Shown here: positions 39,441 through 49,743 of the stretch, piece by piece | How positions within the stretch are numbered: position 1 is the first letter of the stretch | Layout: every line of letters starts with the position of its first letter | DNA from: Bagarius yarrelli | Taxonomy: Eukaryota > Chordata > Actinopteri > Siluriformes > Sisoridae | Reading direction: 5' to 3' | Assembly (NCBI GenBank): GCA_005784505.1 | Contig: VCAZ01000054.1 | Coordinates: 1,457,032-1,521,031, forward strand | DNA length: 64,000 nt | The notes under the pieces: model-generated | Database searches by the model: none | Told to the model about the DNA's origin: nothing | The model's input: only the letters and a program-made list of their open reading frames with translations | Made by a program: the position numbers and the translations under genes

Positions 39441-40687
39441 CTGTCTGTCTGTAGACTGTTCTGAATGTTTCCGTTTTGCTCTGCAGGATGTCGGGTCCGT
39501 CTGTTGCGGGACTGGAGACCACGTACTCTGGAGGAAACGGATTTTCGACATCCTACAACAGTCAGCGCTGGCTCAACCTTTACCTCTCTGCCTGCAAACT
39601 GCTGGATTTGGCGCTCACTCTGCCCTCTGAGAGTCTCCCGCAGTTCCAGATGTGAGTGTTTACCTCCCTACCGGACGAAATGTCCAAAACGGGAAGTTAC
39701 CTGCTGATGAGTTTGTTTTGGGCTCTCCAGACGTCTAGAACCTTAGAAGGAAAAATCATTTCCAATAGTTAGGAACATGAAGGTAAATTAGTCCCTTCTG
39801 AAAGATCTTATAACCATGACTTCAGTCTGTGGTGTCTGTGTGCTGCAGGTATCGCTGGGCGTTTGTCCCCGAGTCCTTGGATGATTCGGGTCTGGAGGTG
39901 CGGCGACAGGGGACACATCAGAGGGAGTTTAAACCTTACGTAGTGCGACTGGCAAAGCTGCTGAGGAAAAGAGCGAAGGTACAGAGAGAAAATCATCAGA
40001 CGTGTGTGAAGATCTCAACCTGCAAAGAAACACTTAGCTGTTTATCTGAAACACACACACACACACACACACAGCTTATTAGTTTTTCATCAGAACAAGC
40101 AGCGGTCATTTGGGGCTCCAGCACAGTGTGTCCACTGAGAGCTCGCAGAAAGGCTTCAAGGCCCTTCAGCCCCCAGTGTGTTACTCAGCTACCATACACA
40201 CACCATTACCGCCTAATTGGTGCTTGATGTTAAATTTGAATAAATATTTGCTCATACATGCACAGACCACTCGGCTGTTGTGATTGGCTACTGGAGAACT
40301 GTGCCCAGACACTACTGAAGTTCAGTTAAAGTGTCAATGTGGCAGCATACTGTCTGTAACACTCTGTCCTGTGTTTCTCAGAAAAGCGCCGAAGAGGACG
40401 TCTCGAGCCGGACGTTAGCGTGGGAGCCTGGACGTCTGACTCTGACTCTGTTTGGGATTCGCAGCATGGAGCAGCTCCTGCCCTTCTTCACCGTGCTCAG
40501 TCAGGTGTTCAGCAGCAAATCAGGCAGCAGGTCATCGTCGTTCCACAACAACGTCCCACCCAGCGACGCACCAAACATCACCAAAAACAACAAACATGAG
40601 AGCCAGAAAATGTTCTGGAGCCGAGCCAGACATGACATCGAAGAGATGGTGGAGAAAGACTTCCTGGAGGGGCTGATTAAAACATGA
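14943..40687 (+). CDS. dop1a: DOP1A (Dopey1): 36 coding exons, 2,418 aa
   Basis: Coding exons: 14943-15080, 15768-15949, 16380-16550, 16635-16824, 16958-17056, 17322-17421, 22860-22969, 23196-23310, 23413-23533, 23889-24008, 24400-24487, 25551-25763, 25999-26449, 26543-26826, 30543-30695, 30779-30879, 31040-31317, 31448-33518, 33621-33732, 33836-34012, 34138-34263, 34344-34478, 34754-34809, 34899-35003, 35096-35162, 36937-37081, 37157-37236, 37325-37434, 38151-38300, 38410-38471, 38820-38972, 39122-39258, 39345-39400, 39487-39651, 39849-39978, 40382-40687. All phases agree and the sum is 7,257 nt. Dopey proteins work with MON2 in Golgi-endosome traffic, and human DOP1A links kinesin-1 to membranes. 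The Dopey N-terminal region occupies about residues 10-300 (SKYRNYVAAVDKALKNFEYS, GKRLAQCLHPALPSGVHRKA). The C-terminus ends EEMVEKDFLEGLIKT, as in the human protein (about 2,465 aa). The 2.07-kb exon 31448-33518 holds the acidic Ser-rich linker and the LENWYSCGEGEVSEIESD segment. No frameshift was found in any exon. Exon borders were placed by eye. Confidence 0.96.
15083..15660 (+). repeat. TCTG-rich tetranucleotide tract in dop1a
   Basis: An imperfect TCTG/TTTG/CCTG pyrimidine-purine run fills most of the intron after the first coding exon. It opens several long Leu/Ser/Cys-rich ORFs on both strands that are low-complexity artefacts. Confidence 0.8.
17515..22270 (+). repeat. 4.75-kb AT-rich satellite (33-bp unit) in dop1a intron 7
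   Basis: A degenerate tandem array of a 33-bp unit containing ATTATAATTTCAGTAATCTC and TTATTACTCT fills nearly all of intron 7 (17422-22859). Blocks alternate in orientation: direct to about 17790, inverted to about 18137, direct to about 18828, inverted to about 19290, direct to about 19655, a short inverted block to about 19725, then direct to the end. Units vary by many 1-3 base indels. No gene or transposon core is recognisable inside it. Confidence 0.95.
22285..22620 (+). repeat. GTGTGTTACAGC minisatellite in dop1a intron 7
   Basis: Tandem units of about 20-25 bases built on GTGTTACAGC and GGTGTGTTGT lie just after the AT satellite. Overlapping Cys/Val-rich ORFs in all three frames are repeat artefacts. 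Confidence 0.85.
23535..23800 (+). repeat. CAACA/CCACCA-rich repeat in dop1a
   Basis: A low-complexity A/C strand tract with repeated blocks such as AACAGCAATCACACCC. Non-coding. Confidence 0.8.
24009..24370 (+). repeat. 32-34-bp minisatellite beginning at an exon donor
   Basis: About eleven tandem units of 32-34 bases, each starting GTGTGTGAGAACCCT or GTGTGAGAACCCT and ending in GATGGAG or GATGAAG. The first unit begins exactly at the donor of dop1a exon 23889-24008. Confidence 0.9.
24700..24740 (+). repeat. (CT)n microsatellite in dop1a
   Basis: A CT dinucleotide run of about 40 bases within the intron following exon 24400-24487. Confidence 0.9.
25768..25816 (+). repeat. (CTCA)n tetranucleotide run in dop1a
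   Basis: A CTCA tetranucleotide run begins a few bases after the donor of exon 25551-25763. Confidence 0.9.
27081..27086 (-). terminator. Polyadenylation signal of the nested KLHL10-like gene
   Basis: AATAAA on the minus strand, about 9 bases past the stop codon of the KLHL10-like frame. Being this close, it implies a very short 3' UTR if used. Confidence 0.5.
27095..28960 (-). CDS. klhl10: KLHL10-like BTB-BACK-Kelch protein, intronless, nested in dop1a
   Basis: A single 621-codon ORF lies antisense inside dop1a intron 26827-30542. KLHL10 is a testis-enriched substrate adaptor for CUL3 ubiquitin ligase, needed for spermatid maturation. Domains from the longer start: BTB about 45-155 (QLCDVLIRVDGAEFYAHKNI), BACK about 160-265 (CIGVWRFAHFYMLKLLKQ), six Kelch repeats about 305-590 with the typical GG and W residues (IYAMGGYDGDDRLSTVERYE), then SALSCCVVSDLPNVAEYAAP as in KLHL10. 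The ATG at 28888 (MSKQEEETERKV) may be the true start because the first 24 residues have no counterpart. The length is close to human KLHL10 (about 608 aa). Human KLHL10 has several coding exons while this frame has none, which suggests retroposition. No stop or frameshift interrupts it, so it appears functional. A clear poly(A) tail or target-site duplication was not found. Confidence 0.92.
   Translation of the reverse strand: MNRFLYINTIQTELSETHKSSRQGMSKQEEETERKVDSMPCVIYNQLRSEKQLCDVLIRVDGAEFYAHKNILCGCSSFFRALFTGGWHPNETREYGISGISDISSEIMQLILEYAYIQRVTITEENVQSLLNAADYLAVSGLVNECCAFLKTRLCLENCIGVWRFAHFYMLKLLKQQAFLFILHHFEEMVNVSEEFLELTAEQLSEIIENDQLNVKQENVVFESILHWIGHALQKRRAHMAALLPKVRLALLTRDYFMNKVKNNALVKGNAACRPIINRVLIGFSNPNRPPKSELSRPRLPCSILLAIGGWSRRAPTNALEAYDMRTDRWVNMTCNNESPRAYHGAVYLHGFVYCIGGYDGVNYYNSVRRFDPITRTWAQLGSMHSYRAYVSVCALDGRIYAMGGYDGDDRLSTVERYEPESNQWTFVSPMQLPRSDASATTLNNKVYICGGFDGTRCSFTAEYYNPQIDRWTFIRRMSCRRSGVGVIAYQGQVYAVGGYNGVRRLRSAEVYNPQSDSWRPIPSMVNQRSNFGIEVVDDLLFVVGGYNGFTTIYDVECYDMETAKWYEVKDMEIHRSALSCCVVSDLPNVAEYAAPRDRLRGVPQSIQSRIGTHPSSPPDV
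29113..29187 (-). promoter_or_regulatory. CRE + TATA-like promoter of the nested KLHL10-like gene
   Basis: On the minus strand a perfect palindromic CRE (TGACGTCA, 29187-29180) lies about 60 bases upstream of CTATAAAG (29120-29113). That places a start near 29085, some 125 bases before the first ATG and about 200 before the second. CRE-plus-TATA promoters are typical of CREM-controlled spermatid genes. The function is inferred from motif spacing and gene identity. Confidence 0.5.
29188..30542. other. Remainder of dop1a intron 15, no further gene
   Basis: AT-rich intronic sequence with an E-box CACGTG near 29352 and short CpG-bearing patches near 29380-29450 that may belong to the nested promoter. 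No exon, RNA gene or transposon core is recognisable. Confidence 0.45.
35210..36885 (+). repeat. 1.7-kb GA-rich satellite in dop1a
   Basis: A nearly pure purine tract on the plus strand made of (GA)n runs separated by GCGAGCGAAACACAGACACA-like connectors, filling the intron 35163-36936. The connector-and-run period is irregular (about 30-45 bases). ORFs of up to 671 codons cross it on the minus strand and 474 on the plus strand only because the repeat rarely makes stops. They are not genes. Confidence 0.95.
37440..38150 (+). repeat. TGATGTTCTT minisatellite in dop1a
   Basis: Irregular tandem words such as GGTGATGTTCTTTGCG in the first part and an 18-bp unit, GTGTTGATGTTCTTCATG, in the second. 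It lies in the intron between exons 37325-37434 and 38151-38300 and stops directly at the acceptor of the latter. Confidence 0.85.
38515..38795 (+). repeat. CACCTGCACCAAAC minisatellite in dop1a
   Basis: Tandem A/C-rich units built on CACCTGCACC and AAACCTACACCACAC fill the intron before exon 38820-38972. Non-coding. Confidence 0.85.
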
Positions 40688-40985
40688 TGGGACTCCAGAT
40701 TGTGGAGCTGTAAGAAACACTAACACCTCAACTTATAGAAGAAGTTGAAACAAATTGAAGTGTTAAATTAAGAAACATTTGTATATGTTGTTTTGTGTTT
40801 TTTTTTTTTTTGTTTTTTTTCATTGAATTTTTTTTTTTCCAAAGCCTTTATTATTTAATTTAAAGTCTTTTATATGTGTGGGTGTGTGTGTGTGTGTGGG
40901 GGGGGTGATTGCCCCCGTTACTTTAAACTCCCTAATAACGTAAAAATTCCTTTTTCATTCCATGTTGTGATTAAAAAATAAAAAA
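40688..40985 (+). other. dop1a: dop1a 3' UTR (predicted)
   Basis: Sequence after the dop1a stop contains T-rich and (GT)n tracts and an AATAAA-type signal at about 40977-40982. No other feature is visible. The 3' end is inferred. Confidence 0.45.
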
Positions 40986-41459
40986 AATAAGTTTTACAAA
41001 AATAACAGTTAAAATATGATTTCATAAAATAATTAATTAATAAAAGACTTAACTGCAAAGCTCAGGCTTATGATTAGGATCATGTAATGAACGGAACTGC
41101 ACTAATGATGTTCTCAGTGTTCCACACATCTACAGATCATCTTCAACCAGATGTTTGAAAACAAACACACGGAGCTGTGGGTTGAACCACATGCAGGGAG
41201 TGATCAGCTGTGTGCATTATAATCAGCTCGGCCGTTTATATCACAGTCACCTCAGCCTCAGAAGGGTTTCCTTTAATCCCGCAGACCAGGGCATTCTGTA
41301 CATCAGACTCTACATGTGTGATTGGACAGATGTGATGAAATGCGCTGCTGCCTGCATGGCCCTCAGTCTGAGCAGTGCCACCACTGCATTCTAAACTGCT
41401 ACAATAAACCACTACTGACATTTCCGGCTGAATTTACTCTCATTCTCTGCCTTCAAGTA

Positions 41460-43390
41460 CACTCGACTACAGAGGCAAAAACTTCACTCAGATCAGACCC
41501 CCTTCCCTTCAGATCAGACACCCCACTTAGATCAGACTCCACTCAGTTTAGACACTCCAGTTCAAACACTTCACTCAGATTGCACTCCACTCAGATCAGA
41601 CACTTTACTCAGATCAGATACTCCAGTCAGTTCAGACATTTCACTCAGATTACATTTCACTCAGATTACACTCCACTCAGATCAGACACTCCACTCAGAT
41701 CAGATACTCCAATTTAAACACTTCACTCAGTTTACACTCCACTTAGATCAGATACTCCAGTCAATTCAGACATTTCACTCAGATTGCACTTTACTCAAAT
41801 CAGACACTTCACTCAGATCAGACACTCCACCCAGATCAGACACTTTACTCAGATCGGATACTCCAGTCAGTTCAGACATTTCACTCAGATTACACTCCAC
41901 TCAGATCAGACACTCCACTCAGATCAGATACTCCAATTTAAACACTTCACTCAGTTTACACTCCACTTAGATCAGACACTTTACTCAGATCAGATACTCC
42001 AGTCAATTCAGACACTTCACTCGGATTGCATTTCACTCATATCAGACACTCCACTCATATCAGACACTTCACTTAGATCAGACTTCACTTAGATCAGACA
42101 CTTCACACACTTCACTCAGATTGCATTTCACTCATATCAGACACTCCACTCATATCAGACACTTCACTTAGATCAGACACTCCACTCAGTTCAAACACTC
42201 CACTCAGATCAGACACTCCACTCAGACACTTCACTCAGATGCATTTCACTCATATCAGACACTCCACTCATATCAGACACTCCTCATATCAGACACTCCT
42301 CATATCAGACGCTCCACTCAGTTCAGACACTCCACTCAGATCAGATACTCCAGTTCAAACACTTCACTCAGATTACACTCCACTTAGATCAGACACTTTA
42401 CTCAGTTCAGACCCTCCACTCATAATATCAGACACTCCTCATATCAGACGCTCCACTCAGTTAGACGCTCACTTAGACGCTCCACTCAGATCAGATACTC
42501 CAGTTCAAACACTTCACTCAGATTACACTCCACTCAGATCAGACACTCCACTCGGTTCAGACCCTCCACTCAGATTGAACACTTCATTCAGTTTAGGCAC
42601 GCCAGTCAGATTACACTCCACTCAGATCAGACACTTCACTCAGATCAGACACTCACTCAGACCCACTCACTCCGATCAGACACTTTACTTCGATCAGACA
42701 CTCCATTTGGTTTAGACACTCCACTCAATTCAGACACTCCACTTAAATCAGAATCTCTACTTAGGTCAGACCCTCCACTTGACTTGATTGAACGCTTTAT
42801 TCGGACCAGACACTCCACTCAGATCAGACACTCCACTCGGTTCAGACCCTCCACTCAGATTGAACACTTCATTCAGTTTAGGCACGCCACTCAGATTAGA
42901 CACTCTATATTCCGATTAAACCACTTCACTTGGTTCAGACACTTCACTCAGTTCAGACGCTTTACTGAGATCAGACACTCTACTCAGTTCAGACACCTCT
43001 ACTCCGATCAGACACCTCTACTTCGATCAGACACTCCATTCAGTTCAAACAGTCCCCTCAGATCAGCCATTTGGCTTAGACACTCACAGCAGACACTTCA
43101 CTCACAGCAGACACTCCACTCAGACCCTCAGATTAAAACAACACTCCACTCAGTTCAGACACTCCACTCAGACACTCCACTCAGATTAGACACTCTATTC
43201 CGATCAAACACTTCACTCCGATCAGACACTCCATTCAGTTCAAACAGTCCCCTCAGATCAGACACTCCATTTGGCTTAGACACTCCACTCACAGCAGACA
43301 CTTCACTCACAGCAGACACTCCACTCAGACCCTCAGATTAAAACACTCCACTCAGATCAGACACTCCATTTGGTTTAGACACTCCACTCT
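41460..43390 (+). repeat. 18-bp satellite between dop1a and snap91
   Basis: About 1.9 kb of tandem 18-base units close to CACTCCACTCAGATCAGA, with variants (TTCACTCAG, CAGTTCAGAC, ATCAGATACTCCAG). Since 18 is divisible by three, ORFs of 100-185 codons with HSTQIR-type hexapeptide repeats arise. There is no start context, no conserved partner and no splice structure, so I treat them as artefacts. Confidence 0.95.
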
Positions 43391-43649
43391 TTACGACTGA
43401 GCTCCAGTACAAAGAAGTATAAGAGAATAAAGAAAGAATAGTAGGATATGAGTGGAATGGTACAGATGGAAAGCAATATACATGATGAAAGAGAGCAAAT
43501 GTACATTATTTTAAATATAGTAAGAAGTGCAAGTGTGCAGGTAGGTGGGGGTGGGGTGAGGTAGTGCAAACAGCGGATTTAATATTTATATAAAATATAA
43601 AATAGGAGGTATTATACATATGTTTTATTCATTTAATTATTCATGTAAT

Positions 43650-44391
43650 GAAAGAATGTAAAATGTAAAGCTGACTTTCAGCTCTGTGATGGAGGATCCA
43701 GTACAAGACTGCTTTTCATTTTTTCCAGTGGATTAAATATCACGGATTATTGGAGACCCTTTCTGACCACGCCCTACTGTTCTGCGATTGGTCAGACAAT
43801 GATGATTGACATTTGGCAGGAATAAAGAGAGGTTCCACACATAAATTGCGCTGAAACGTCAGCGCGCAGATGACGTATCACCGACTCGCGCGTAGGGGGG
43901 AAAAAGGGAAAAAACGCAGCGCTTAGTGTCGATGCTCGGGGTGTGAATCAGCGCGGAGCTGCGGGAAGCTTCCGGAAGCCGGAGAGAGACATGAGGAGGA
44001 TGAGGAGCGGAGTGTGACACGGAACACCGGGGAATTATTGTTATTATTATTATTGACGGAACAGCGAGGAGGAGGAGGAAGGACAGAACATCCATCACCT
44101 GCGGGCAAACCGTCGATGTGATATTAAACACCGTGTCTGTGTAATCAGTTACACAATCTGACATACACACACCCACACACACACACACACACTTTAAGGC
44201 TGATGAGTCGCGGTTATCTGAAAGGAACAGCATCACAGTCGGTTCCGTTAATACCGGGCGTGTGGATGGGAAACAGCGCCGTACGGCCTTGATAAGATCA
44301 CGAGCGCAGTGGATAAAGAACGGTAATAACCGCACCTAATAACAGACATAATAATAACTGTAATAAGGGACATCAGGCGGAAGAAGGGAGA
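43650..44391 (+). promoter_or_regulatory. snap91: Presumptive snap91 promoter and 5' UTR
   Basis: A CCAAT box in reverse (ATTGG, near 43787) and a CRE-like TGACGTAT at 43871-43878 lie in a CpG-richer stretch (43850-44060) that leads without a visible intron to the snap91 ATG at 44392. No TATA box is seen. ORFs on the opposite strand here are Cys/Val-rich (AC)n artefacts. Confidence 0.45.
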
Positions 44392-44912
44392 ATGTCGGGA
44401 CAGACGTTAACAGACCGGATCGCCGCAGCGCAGTACAGCCTGACCGGCTCCGAGGTGGCGCGCGCTGTGTGTAAGGCCACCACGCATGAAGTAATGGCAC
44501 CCAAGAAGAAACACCTGGAGTGTAAGTCAGTGCAATTAACACACACACACACCGCGCGCACTCTGTTTAGTTCAATTTTACCGACCTCATTTTGAGCAAC
44601 ACTGCCACCAAAGAGATACAGATTCAGTTTTACCGCCATACCTTTATCCTAATGCCCTCCACTCTACCCCCCCCCCCCACCCCTACCTTTCTATACCCCC
44701 ACTTACCCCCACTTCATATACCCTACCCCATAGCCTAATACTAATGTCCTACCCCCTACCCCCCACTTCCTATACCCTACCCCTTACCCTAATCTTAATG
44801 ACCTTCACCCCACCCCCCACTTCCTATAACATACCCCAAACCCTAATTCCTGCACACAAGGTCAAGCCTTCATCATCATGGGGACATTTGGTCCTCCCCA
44901 AGATAAAACCCC

Positions 44913-44958
<46 letters not shown>

Positions 44959-47270
44959 TTTTTCTCACACAGAGGTAGATCAGTAGTCTTAGGGATGCTG
45001 AGGAGAGGCGGTCTGCGTTTTAGCTGTAGTTTAGTTTTGTGTTTGTGTGTGCTTGAGAGAGAGAGAGAGAGAGAGAGACATCACACTGTGTCTGAGCTAA
45101 GCATAGACAACATGGCTGCCTCTGACAGTGTGGCGCTTTTTACACGCTGATGAGCAAAGCACTGCTTCAGACTGCAGGGTCTGTCACCATCTTCATAAGT
45201 ACACACACACATACACACCCTGGAGGTGTTTTATGTGCAATCTCAGTTCTGCAAGTACAGAATGAGGATGTGGATGTACAGAAAGTGCAGTGTGAAGGTG
45301 CAGTATCAATAAACAGGACATTAAGTGTGGTTAAACAGGAAGTACAGTGTAAATGTGTGGTGTGAATGAACAGGAAGTGCACTGTGAATGTGTAGTGTGT
45401 ATGAACAGGAAGAGCAGTGTGGATGAACAGGAAGTGCAGTGTGAATGTGTAGTGTGGATGAACAAAAAGTGCAGTGTAAATGTGCAGTGTGGATAAACAG
45501 GAAGTACAGTGTAAATGTGCAGTATGGATGAACAGGAAGTACAGTGTAAATGTGCAGTGTGGATGAACAGGAAGTGCACTGTAAATGTGTAGTGTAGATA
45601 AACAGGAAGTGCGGTGTGGATAAACAGAAAGTGCAGTGTGAATGTGTAGTGTGTATGAACAGTAAGAGCAGTGTGGATGAACTGGAAGTACAGCATAAAT
45701 GTGTAGTGTGGATAAACAGAAAGTGCAGTGTGAATGTGTAGTGTGTATGAACAGTAAGAGCAGTGTGGATGAACTGGAAGTACAGTGTGAGTGTGCAGTG
45801 TTGATGAACAAAAAGTGCAGTGTGATTGTGTATTGTGGATCACCAGGAAGTGCAGTGTGGATGTGCAGTGTAGATGTGCAGCGTCAATGCGCAGTCTGGA
45901 TAAAAAGACAGTGCAGTGTGAAGGTGCAGTATCAATAAACAAAAAGAGCAGTATCAATAAACAGGAAGTTCAGTGTCAAGGTGCAGTATAAATAAAAAGT
46001 GCAGTGTGGATGAACAGGAAGTGAGGTGTGTTTGTATAGTGTGGATGAACAGGAAGTGCAGAGTGAATGTGCCGTGTGGATGAACAGGAAGTTCAGTGTG
46101 AATGTGCAGTATGGATGAACAGGAAGTACAGTGTGAATGTGTAGTGTGGATAAACAGGAAGTGCACTGTAAATATGTAGTGTAGATAAACAGGAAGTGCA
46201 GTGTGAATGTGTAGTTTGTATAAAGAGGAAGAGCAGTGTGGATACACAGGAAGTACAGCGTAAATGTGTAGATGGATGAACAGGAAGTACAGCGTGAATG
46301 TGTAGTGTGAATAAACAGGAAAAGCAGTGTGGATGAACAGGAACTACACCGTAAATTTGTAGTGTGGATAAACAGGAAGTGCAGTGTGAATGTGCAGTAT
46401 GGATGAACAGGAAGTACAGTGTGAATGTGCAGTATGGATGAACAGAAAGTATAGTGTGAATGTGTATTGTGAATAAACAGGAAGTGCAGTGTGAATGTGT
46501 AGTGTGTGTGAACAGAAAGAGCAGTTTGGATGAACAGGAAGTACAGCGTAAATGTGTAGTGTGGATGAACAGGAATTGAAATGTAAATGTGCAATGTGAA
46601 TGTGCAGTGTGGATGAACAGGAAGTGCAGTGTGAATGTGCAGTGTAAATGAAATGTGCAGTGTGGATAAACAGGAAGTGCAGTGTGGATAAACAGGAAGT
46701 GCAGTGTGAATGTGTATTGTGGATAAACAGGAAGTGCAGTGTGGATAAACAGGAAATGCAGTGTGGATGCGCAGCGTACATGTGCAGTGTGGATAAACAG
46801 GAACAGCAGTGTGTATGAACAGGAAGTGTAGTGTGTATGAATAGGAAGTGCACTGTGGTTGAACAGGACATGCAGTGTGGATTTTCAGTGTAAATGTGCT
46901 GTATGTATAAACAGGAACTGCAGTGTGGATGAACAGGAAGGTCAGTGTGAATGTGCTGTATGTATAAACAGGCAGTACAGTGTGACTGAACTAGAAGTGC
47001 AGTCACATATCCATTTTATTTAAGAACTTTTAGTGCCTAAGTGTTTTGAGACAATGTGGGAGGAGCACATTGCAAAGTATTTTCAGCACCATGGACAACA
47101 ACACACACTCACTCTCACACACACACACACACACAAAGATACAGAGAGAGAGCGCTCTCTGCAGAGGTCACTGTGTCCTTGAAATTTTATAGAAATATCT
47201 TTGTGTGTTTGTGCAGCTTTATTTCAAATTTACATATACACCAGTTTTAAAGTCATTGGAAAACAAAGAG

Positions 47271-47313
<43 letters not shown>

Positions 47314-49711
47314 ACACACACACACAAGCAGCTACTTTGATATCTATTTACTGTGCAGATAGCCTGAGTGTTTCCCCAGCTACCCATCACTGCTTTATCA
47401 AACACACACCTACGCGTGCACAAACACACACACACACACACATATGCACACACATACGGCGAGTTCAAAAATACAAGATCAGGTTATGTTTCCTGTGTAA
47501 TCACGACTCTACAGAGAGAATGGGGCATTCAACACCAGTACACCAGCACAGGTCACATGATGTTAACCAGCCCAGGTTAACATCATCCTCATTTAGAAAC
47601 AGACAGACAGACAGACAGAAACATGTCTAACTGGTTTGCTTTGACTTTTTGATTATTATGTTAATTGCATCTTTTTCTTTCTTGACTATTTAGACTTACG
47701 ACACTGACTCTCTGGCACTTCACAGGAAGTTCACTGGTTACCATGGAAACAGCCGTCTTAACACAGCTGTTTTACTCTGTAAAGAAAGTGTGTGTGTGTG
47801 TCTGTGTTTGTGTGTGCATGATACCTCTCTATCTCTTTCACACAAACATACATGGTCATGCTGCCACAGAAACCTTAGTGAAGTGGATCATCTGTCCTAA
47901 AGACATAGAGAACTCACACTGAAGACTGGTTTGCTTAGTAAGATATACATGTACCCCCCCCCCCCCCCCCACACCACACACACATTTCACCTTGCTTTAT
48001 GTGTCTTAAGGTTTTTTTCTGTTTTCTATAATTGTACACATCTCTATAAAACTGTCACTGTGTGTGTTTTACTGTTTGAGTGTGTGTTAGTGTGTTATCA
48101 TCATCCTCTGAAGGGTCATGTGATCAGTTGTGTGCAGCTGCATTCACTGACAATCCACTCACCATTATAATGACAGCAATTACTGCCTGCTAATCTATGT
48201 GTGTGTGTGTGTGTGTGTCCTTGTCTTACATTACTAAGAAAACCAAGTAACCATGGCAACATGGTCTAGCATTTTCAAACATTATTGAAGAATTATGGGA
48301 CTGCGGTGTGTGTGTGTGCATGTGTTTTAAGATAACCCCATACCCTTCAGTTCACTGAACCCCAGAGATTATAACAGTTGCAATGGAAACTGAGGAGTCA
48401 TTTACAAATGAATTGTTTTGAGGAGTCAATTACAAATGAATTGTTTTGAGGAGTCATTTACAAATGAATTGTTTTGAGGAGTCATTTACAAATGAATTGT
48501 TTTGAGGAGTCATTTACAAAAGAATTGTTTTGAAAATAAACTAAATAACTAAATATTTTAAATAATTTTAAAATCATTATTTTACTGTTACTGTCTGTAA
48601 ATCTGTCTAATTTGAAACAGCTTTTTTACATTTCCTACACACACTTCATGATTCATTACACTGTATTCATCTGCCTCTCACACCGGCTGTGTGTTTGTGT
48701 GTGTGCAGGTTTAAATACATCCTCATACATCGTTGCTTGTAGCACCTCATAATCGAATTTAAAGTGTGTGTAGTGTGTATTAATATCATCTAGAATGTGT
48801 TACAGAACTGTGTGTGTGTGTGTGTGTGTAATGAAATATTTATGAGGAATTAATCTGTACCATAAAATGTAGTGAACCAGAGGATTGGATTGTGTGTGTG
48901 AATGATAAAACACTCGTAATGAATAAAACTGCATGATGAGGTGTTAAATAAGTTCAAAATTATTTTTATTTATTTAGTTTATGTGAGGTGACACATCTTC
49001 AAACAGGAAGTAGAATCATTACTTCCTCGTTACCACAACCATATGACCGCTCTGCTCGTGTTTTATTTAAATCTAGCATAAAGCTGCTGATCATTAACTC
49101 TGAACCTCTGCCCCTTCTCTGCTCCTCAGATCTGATCCAGGCCACACAGGAGTCGAATGTGAACATTACTCCAATGGCCGACACACTGTTCGGACGAGCA
49201 GGAAATGCCAGCTGGATTGTGGTGTTTAAGGCTCTGGTCTCTACACACCACCTTATGGTGCACGGAAATGAGGTGAGACACCCAGCTCACAACACCCTGT
49301 ACCTTTAAACACACACCACACTGTCCAGCACCTGATGCTCTTCATATAATATTTACAGAGATTTATCCAGTTTCTTGCCTCCAGAAACACACTCTTTAAC
49401 CTCAGCAACTTCCTGGACAAGACGGGATCACATGGTGAGCAAAGTTTTATTTATCATCACTCACTGTTAGCGCTTTATCGTTTATCTTGCTGTTCTTTAT
49501 CTGTGTTAGTGATGAGTGATTAAGTTAGTGATGAGTTTACAGTCGCAGTGCAGCTCTCAGACCAGCAGGTTTCTGCCATGAAGTTTAATTACATCGTAGA
49601 CACCGTTTATTGTTTAAATGTTGCACGTGGAAACAACTGAACATTACAATGGCAAAGACATCTGTGGTTTTATCAATCAATCAATCAGTCAATTAATCAT
49701 TCATTCATTCT

Positions 49712-49743
<32 letters not shown>

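Noticed and set aside
41322..43341. ORFs of 100-185 codons with HSTQIR repeats
   Set aside because: 18-bp satellite keeps frame by arithmetic; no splice or start context.
45167..47006. Minus-strand ORFs of about 200-220 codons with HTALPV-like repeats
   Set aside because: The 35-bp satellite shifts frame each unit, so the peptides are the same repeat in three frames, not a protein.
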